The position numbers and the translations under genes are program-made. DNA of 64,000 nucleotides from Mucilaginibacter segetis (GTDB taxonomy: Bacteria; Bacteroidota; Bacteroidia; Sphingobacteriales; Sphingobacteriaceae), in NCBI RefSeq assembly GCF_016522075.1, contig NZ_JAEHFW010000003.1, positions 248,001 to 312,000 of the forward strand, written 5' to 3'. Below are positions 61,273 to 64,000 of the stretch, piece after piece. Below the pieces are notes generated by a model that was not told the origin of the DNA, did no database searches, and saw only the letters and a program-made list of their open reading frames with translations. The stretch's first letter is position 1; each line of letters starts with the position of its first letter.

Positions 61273-62109
61273 ATGCTTATGGATAATAAAAGGAAAATAT
61301 GCGTAATCATACCTGTTCATAAAGCTGCACCGCAGCCCGATGAGTTAATAGCACTAAACGCATGCAAAAAACATTTAAGCAGCCATAATTGCTACCTGAT
61401 TTTTCCGCAGGGGATGGATACCTCTGCTTATACCGCAGCTTTTGAAGGTTTGTTGTTAAAGCCTGTAGACCCCGGTTGGCTGGCATCGGTTGAGCAGTAT
61501 AATAAAATGAAGCTGAATCTTGAGTTTTACCGCCTGTTTGCTGCTTATAATTACATGGTTACTTATGAATTGGATGCTTATATATTTAGTCAGGATCTGG
61601 AAAATGCCGGGGCTTTTGATTTCGATTTTATAGGTGCACCCTTTTTTGAGGGTTATTGGGAAGCAAAGCCAGGCGCTAAGTTAGTGCATGGCTGCAATTC
61701 GGGCTTTTCAGTACGTAATATTAATTCGTGTATAAGGGCATTATCAGGGATGAAGAAATTCCGTTTCCGCTGGTTACTTTACCGGTTGTTTTTATCGCAC
61801 TCCTCGCGGTTAAGGTTAAAACTTAACGGGTTGACCAAAGGCAGGTTGGAGGTATTCATTACCGGTCGGTTCGGCTTTTATTTTGCTGATTTCCATTTGA
61901 ACGAAGATGTGGTTTGGACGGAGGTTATCCCCAAATTATTCCCCTGGTTTAAAGTAGCCGACCCAATTACCGCATTGAATTTTAGCTTTGAGTATAATTT
62001 AGAAGATTCACTGAAATTAAATAAAGGCAGATTACCTTTGGGCTGCCATGCCTGGTACAAACATTTAGAATTTTGGAGCAGGTATATTGATACGCGATCC
62101 ATCACATGA
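61273..62109 (+). CDS. DUF5672 family glycosyltransferase-like protein
   Basis: 278 residues with the DUF5672 pattern: CVIIPVHKAAPQPDELIALNACKKHL, LEFYRLFAAYNYMVTYELDAYIF, FIGAPFFEGYW and GCNSGFSVRN. The pattern YELDAY contains an acidic motif like a GT-A DxD. These proteins occur in glycan loci and are probably glycosyltransferases. An ATG at 61279 is an alternative start. Confidence 0.85.
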   Translation: MLMDNKRKICVIIPVHKAAPQPDELIALNACKKHLSSHNCYLIFPQGMDTSAYTAAFEGLLLKPVDPGWLASVEQYNKMKLNLEFYRLFAAYNYMVTYELDAYIFSQDLENAGAFDFDFIGAPFFEGYWEAKPGAKLVHGCNSGFSVRNINSCIRALSGMKKFRFRWLLYRLFLSHSSRLRLKLNGLTKGRLEVFITGRFGFYFADFHLNEDVVWTEVIPKLFPWFKVADPITALNFSFEYNLEDSLKLNKGRLPLGCHAWYKHLEFWSRYIDTRSIT

Positions 62110-62118
62110 TCACCATTT

Positions 62119-63285
62119 ATGAAGTTTGATTTTTACCTTTCGGAAATGTCGGTATCCGACCTGCACGGGGGCGGTTTAACCCTGCAGCGCATTATTGGAG
62201 ATGGGCTCAAAGATATATCGTGGTTCATACATGTTAACCGTTTTGCAACTGATGTGCCTGCAGCGGATGAGTTTTTTAACCGTACTATTGATATTCCATC
62301 GTTTTGGGAAAGGGATACGGTGCGTAAAACAATAGGTAATTCCCTATCGGCCAAATTGGCAAAAAAACTACCTGCTATTAAAAAGCATGCACAACGTGCC
62401 GCCAAGATCATCAATGAAAAATTTGAGAGTGAGCAGGTGCTTTCTGCATTAATATGTCCGCAGGGGGCCAATTCGCTGTTTACTTTGGAGGCACTTAAAG
62501 CTTTGCGTGCGGTAAACTATGTAACATGGGTGATGGATGATCATCTGATAGAATTTACCGATAACCAATGGCGCTATCCGGATGGGGTGGAAGAGGTATT
62601 TGCTAAACATTTACAGGAAGCCAATCATGTTTTTGTAATAAGCCCTGCTATGCAGCACTTTTACCTGGATCGTTTTGGCGTAAGCTCCACCGTGTTATTT
62701 GGTTCGTCCGATCTTTTGAACGGTGCCACTACCAATGCAGGTAATAAAGGTCCGTTAAAGATAGGATATTTTGGAGCGGTAGCAAGCTGGCAGTTAGATG
62801 CTTTGAAGATTTTTGCTGATGCCTTAAAGGGAACAAAAGATGAGTTGCATATTTACTCGACTGTACAAAAACTGCCCGATGCGCTTAATTTAAAAGAGGT
62901 AGTTTTTAAAGGGCGAATAGATCCCGGAGAGGTATTGCCCGCTATGCGTAATTACAATGCGGTGTTATTGCCCATAAGTTTTCAGGAAAAAATCCGTAAT
63001 ATGTCTCAATTTAATATCGCTACCAAAATGGGCGAATACCTGGCGAGCGGTGTGCCTATATTGGCTGTTGGTCCGCCATATGCAGCCATGATAGATTATT
63101 TACACATTAAAAAAGCAGCATTTACGGCAACATCTGCCAATGTAAAAGATATCAGAACATCAGTTGCGTTATTACGTGATCAGTATAAGGTTGTTGAAAT
63201 TTTGAACAATGCTAAAAAATTAGTGTTGAATGAAGTTGGAACGCAACCCATGCGTAAAAAATGGTTATCCGTTATAAATGGTTAA
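62119..63285 (+). CDS. Putative glycosyltransferase (GT-B-like)
   Basis: 388 residues. The N-terminal half, LHGGGLTLQRIIGDGL, resembles GT4-like donors. The C-terminal half has LKIGYFGAVASWQLDALKIFADAL and MGEYLASGVPILAVGPP, typical of the GT-B nucleotide-binding side. It lacks the strict E-x7-E of GT4. Sugar and acceptor are unknown. It is 10 bases past the preceding gene. Confidence 0.8.
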   Translation: MKFDFYLSEMSVSDLHGGGLTLQRIIGDGLKDISWFIHVNRFATDVPAADEFFNRTIDIPSFWERDTVRKTIGNSLSAKLAKKLPAIKKHAQRAAKIINEKFESEQVLSALICPQGANSLFTLEALKALRAVNYVTWVMDDHLIEFTDNQWRYPDGVEEVFAKHLQEANHVFVISPAMQHFYLDRFGVSSTVLFGSSDLLNGATTNAGNKGPLKIGYFGAVASWQLDALKIFADALKGTKDELHIYSTVQKLPDALNLKEVVFKGRIDPGEVLPAMRNYNAVLLPISFQEKIRNMSQFNIATKMGEYLASGVPILAVGPPYAAMIDYLHIKKAAFTATSANVKDIRTSVALLRDQYKVVEILNNAKKLVLNEVGTQPMRKKWLSVING

Positions 63286-63348
63286 ATTGCAGCTTCAAAT
63301 TTATTGCGGTATTAACAGAATAATTAATATAAATTCTTCGCTTACTTA

Positions 63349-64000
63349 ATGGCAAACTCGGCTAAAAAATTACTAGTAACCGGTTCATCAGGACTTATAG
63401 GATCAGAAGTATGTATCCATTTCGCAAATTTAGGATGGCAGATACATGGAGTAGATAATAACCAGCGTGCGGTTTTCTTTGGAACCCAGGGCGATACCCG
63501 CTGGAACCAAAATCGCATACAAACGCAACTCGGTGGTAATTTTATTCATCATGAAGTAGACATACGCGACAGGCAGGGCATACTTAACCTGCTTAAAGAG
63601 GTACAACCCGATGCAGTGGTGCACACCGCCGCGCAACCTTCGCATGACAGGGCGGCTGCCATTCCCTTTGATGATTTTGATACCAACGCGGTAGGCACGC
63701 TTAATTTGCTGGAAGCCGTGCGCCAGTATTGCCCGGAATCTCCGTTCGCTCATATGTCTACCAATAAAGTATACGGCGACAGGCCAAATTCAATAGATCT
63801 TGTGGAAGGGGAAACCCGTTGGGACTATGCCGATCCGGCTTATTATAACGGTATTACCGAGGAATTTTCTATTGATCAAAGTAAGCACTCCTTGTTTGGT
63901 GCTTCAAAAGTTGCTGCCGATGTTATGGTGCAGGAATATGGCCGATACTTTAATATACCTACTTGCTGTCTGCGCGGAGGGTGTTTAACAGGTCCCAATC
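63349..64000 (+). CDS. NAD-dependent epimerase/dehydratase, CDP-paratose 2-epimerase-like (partial)
   Basis: 217 codons visible, running off the right edge. An extended SDR fold with NAD motif [11 protein letters not shown] near residues 11-21, Ser/Tyr/Lys site [11 protein letters not shown] and [13 protein letters not shown], and GGCLTGPN near the end. STNKVYGD and [12 protein letters not shown] are typical of CDP-paratose/tyvelose-type epimerases, suggesting production of a dideoxy or branched sugar donor. The start ATG at 63349 is chosen for the intact Rossmann motif. Confidence 0.85.
   Translation, partial: MANSAKKLLVTGSSGLIGSEVCIHFANLGWQIHGVDNNQRAVFFGTQGDTRWNQNRIQTQLGGNFIHHEVDIRDRQGILNLLKEVQPDAVVHTAAQPSHDRAAAIPFDDFDTNAVGTLNLLEAVRQYCPESPFAHMSTNKVYGDRPNSIDLVEGETRWDYADPAYYNGITEEFSIDQSKHSLFGASKVAADVMVQEYGRYFNIPTCCLRGGCLTGPN

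Overview
The window reads as chromosomal DNA of a Bacteroidota bacterium, most likely family Sphingobacteriaceae (Mucilaginibacter or Pedobacter-like). This rests on sequence features and family content, not on a database search. Start codons lack Shine-Dalgarno sequences, and many genes and tRNAs are preceded by the Bacteroidota -7 box TAnnTTTG. The gene repertoire is also typical: DUF5916 barrel proteins, DUF5672, DUF1569 and DUF4259 proteins, TPR-containing histidine kinases, a eukaryotic-type NADP isocitrate dehydrogenase and many lipoproteins. Nearly every gene looks intact. One clear pseudogene lies at 11.2-11.8 kb.

Layout. 0-3 kb: a signalling cluster with a truncated cyclic-nucleotide-domain histidine kinase, divergent from a LOV (blue-light) histidine kinase and its single-domain response regulator. 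3-9 kb: a secreted DinB-like protein, a lipoprotein, a GH78-type glycosidase and a TPR histidine kinase. 9-11 kb: a Mn-catalase plus PA2169/YciF fusion operon. 11-14.2 kb: an accessory stretch with a decayed RibD/DHFR-type reductase, small hypothetical proteins, a diverged repeat pair and tRNA-Phe. 14.4-22.9 kb: a split HdrD-like Fe-S oxidoreductase, an ATPase, a possible PD-(D/E)XK protein, an aldo/keto reductase, several small DUF proteins and mtgA. 23-24.1 kb: the rpsF-rpsR-rplI operon. 24.2-32 kb: dnaX with a striking A10 recoding signal, small acidic proteins, icd and manA. 32-39 kb: a receiver/PAS-kinase pair, a large multi-PAS/GAF kinase with an extra C-terminal domain, a MarR regulator and a serine hydrolase. 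39-49.4 kb: a GH5-like enzyme, an S-box (SAM-I) riboswitch in front of a 1-Cys peroxiredoxin, tRNA-Cys, a methyltransferase, a DUF5916 barrel, tRNA-Gln, an ArsR-AHSA1-VOC cluster and a sigma/anti-sigma-like/ClpP operon. 49.6-64 kb: an exopolysaccharide locus transcribed rightwards off the window edge.

How the genes work together. The exopolysaccharide locus combines a Wza-like outer-membrane export lipoprotein, a Wzc-like tyrosine autokinase with a GY-repeat tail, a Wzm/Wzt ABC exporter, an acyltransferase, a FkbM-like methyltransferase, at least five glycosyltransferase-like proteins and a nucleotide-sugar epimerase; manA (31 kb) may supply mannose precursors. Light, oxidative-stress (catalase, peroxiredoxin) and proteolysis (ClpP paralogue) functions sit beside dedicated regulators.

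The observations most worth following are the dnaX slippage/frameshift signal, the SAM riboswitch controlling an LsfA/Prx6-type peroxiredoxin, the LOV kinase, the sigma/anti-sigma/ClpP operon, the kinase-STAS-like fusion, the paired ArsR operators and two families of intergenic inverted repeats. No CRISPR array, transposase, integrase or prophage was seen.
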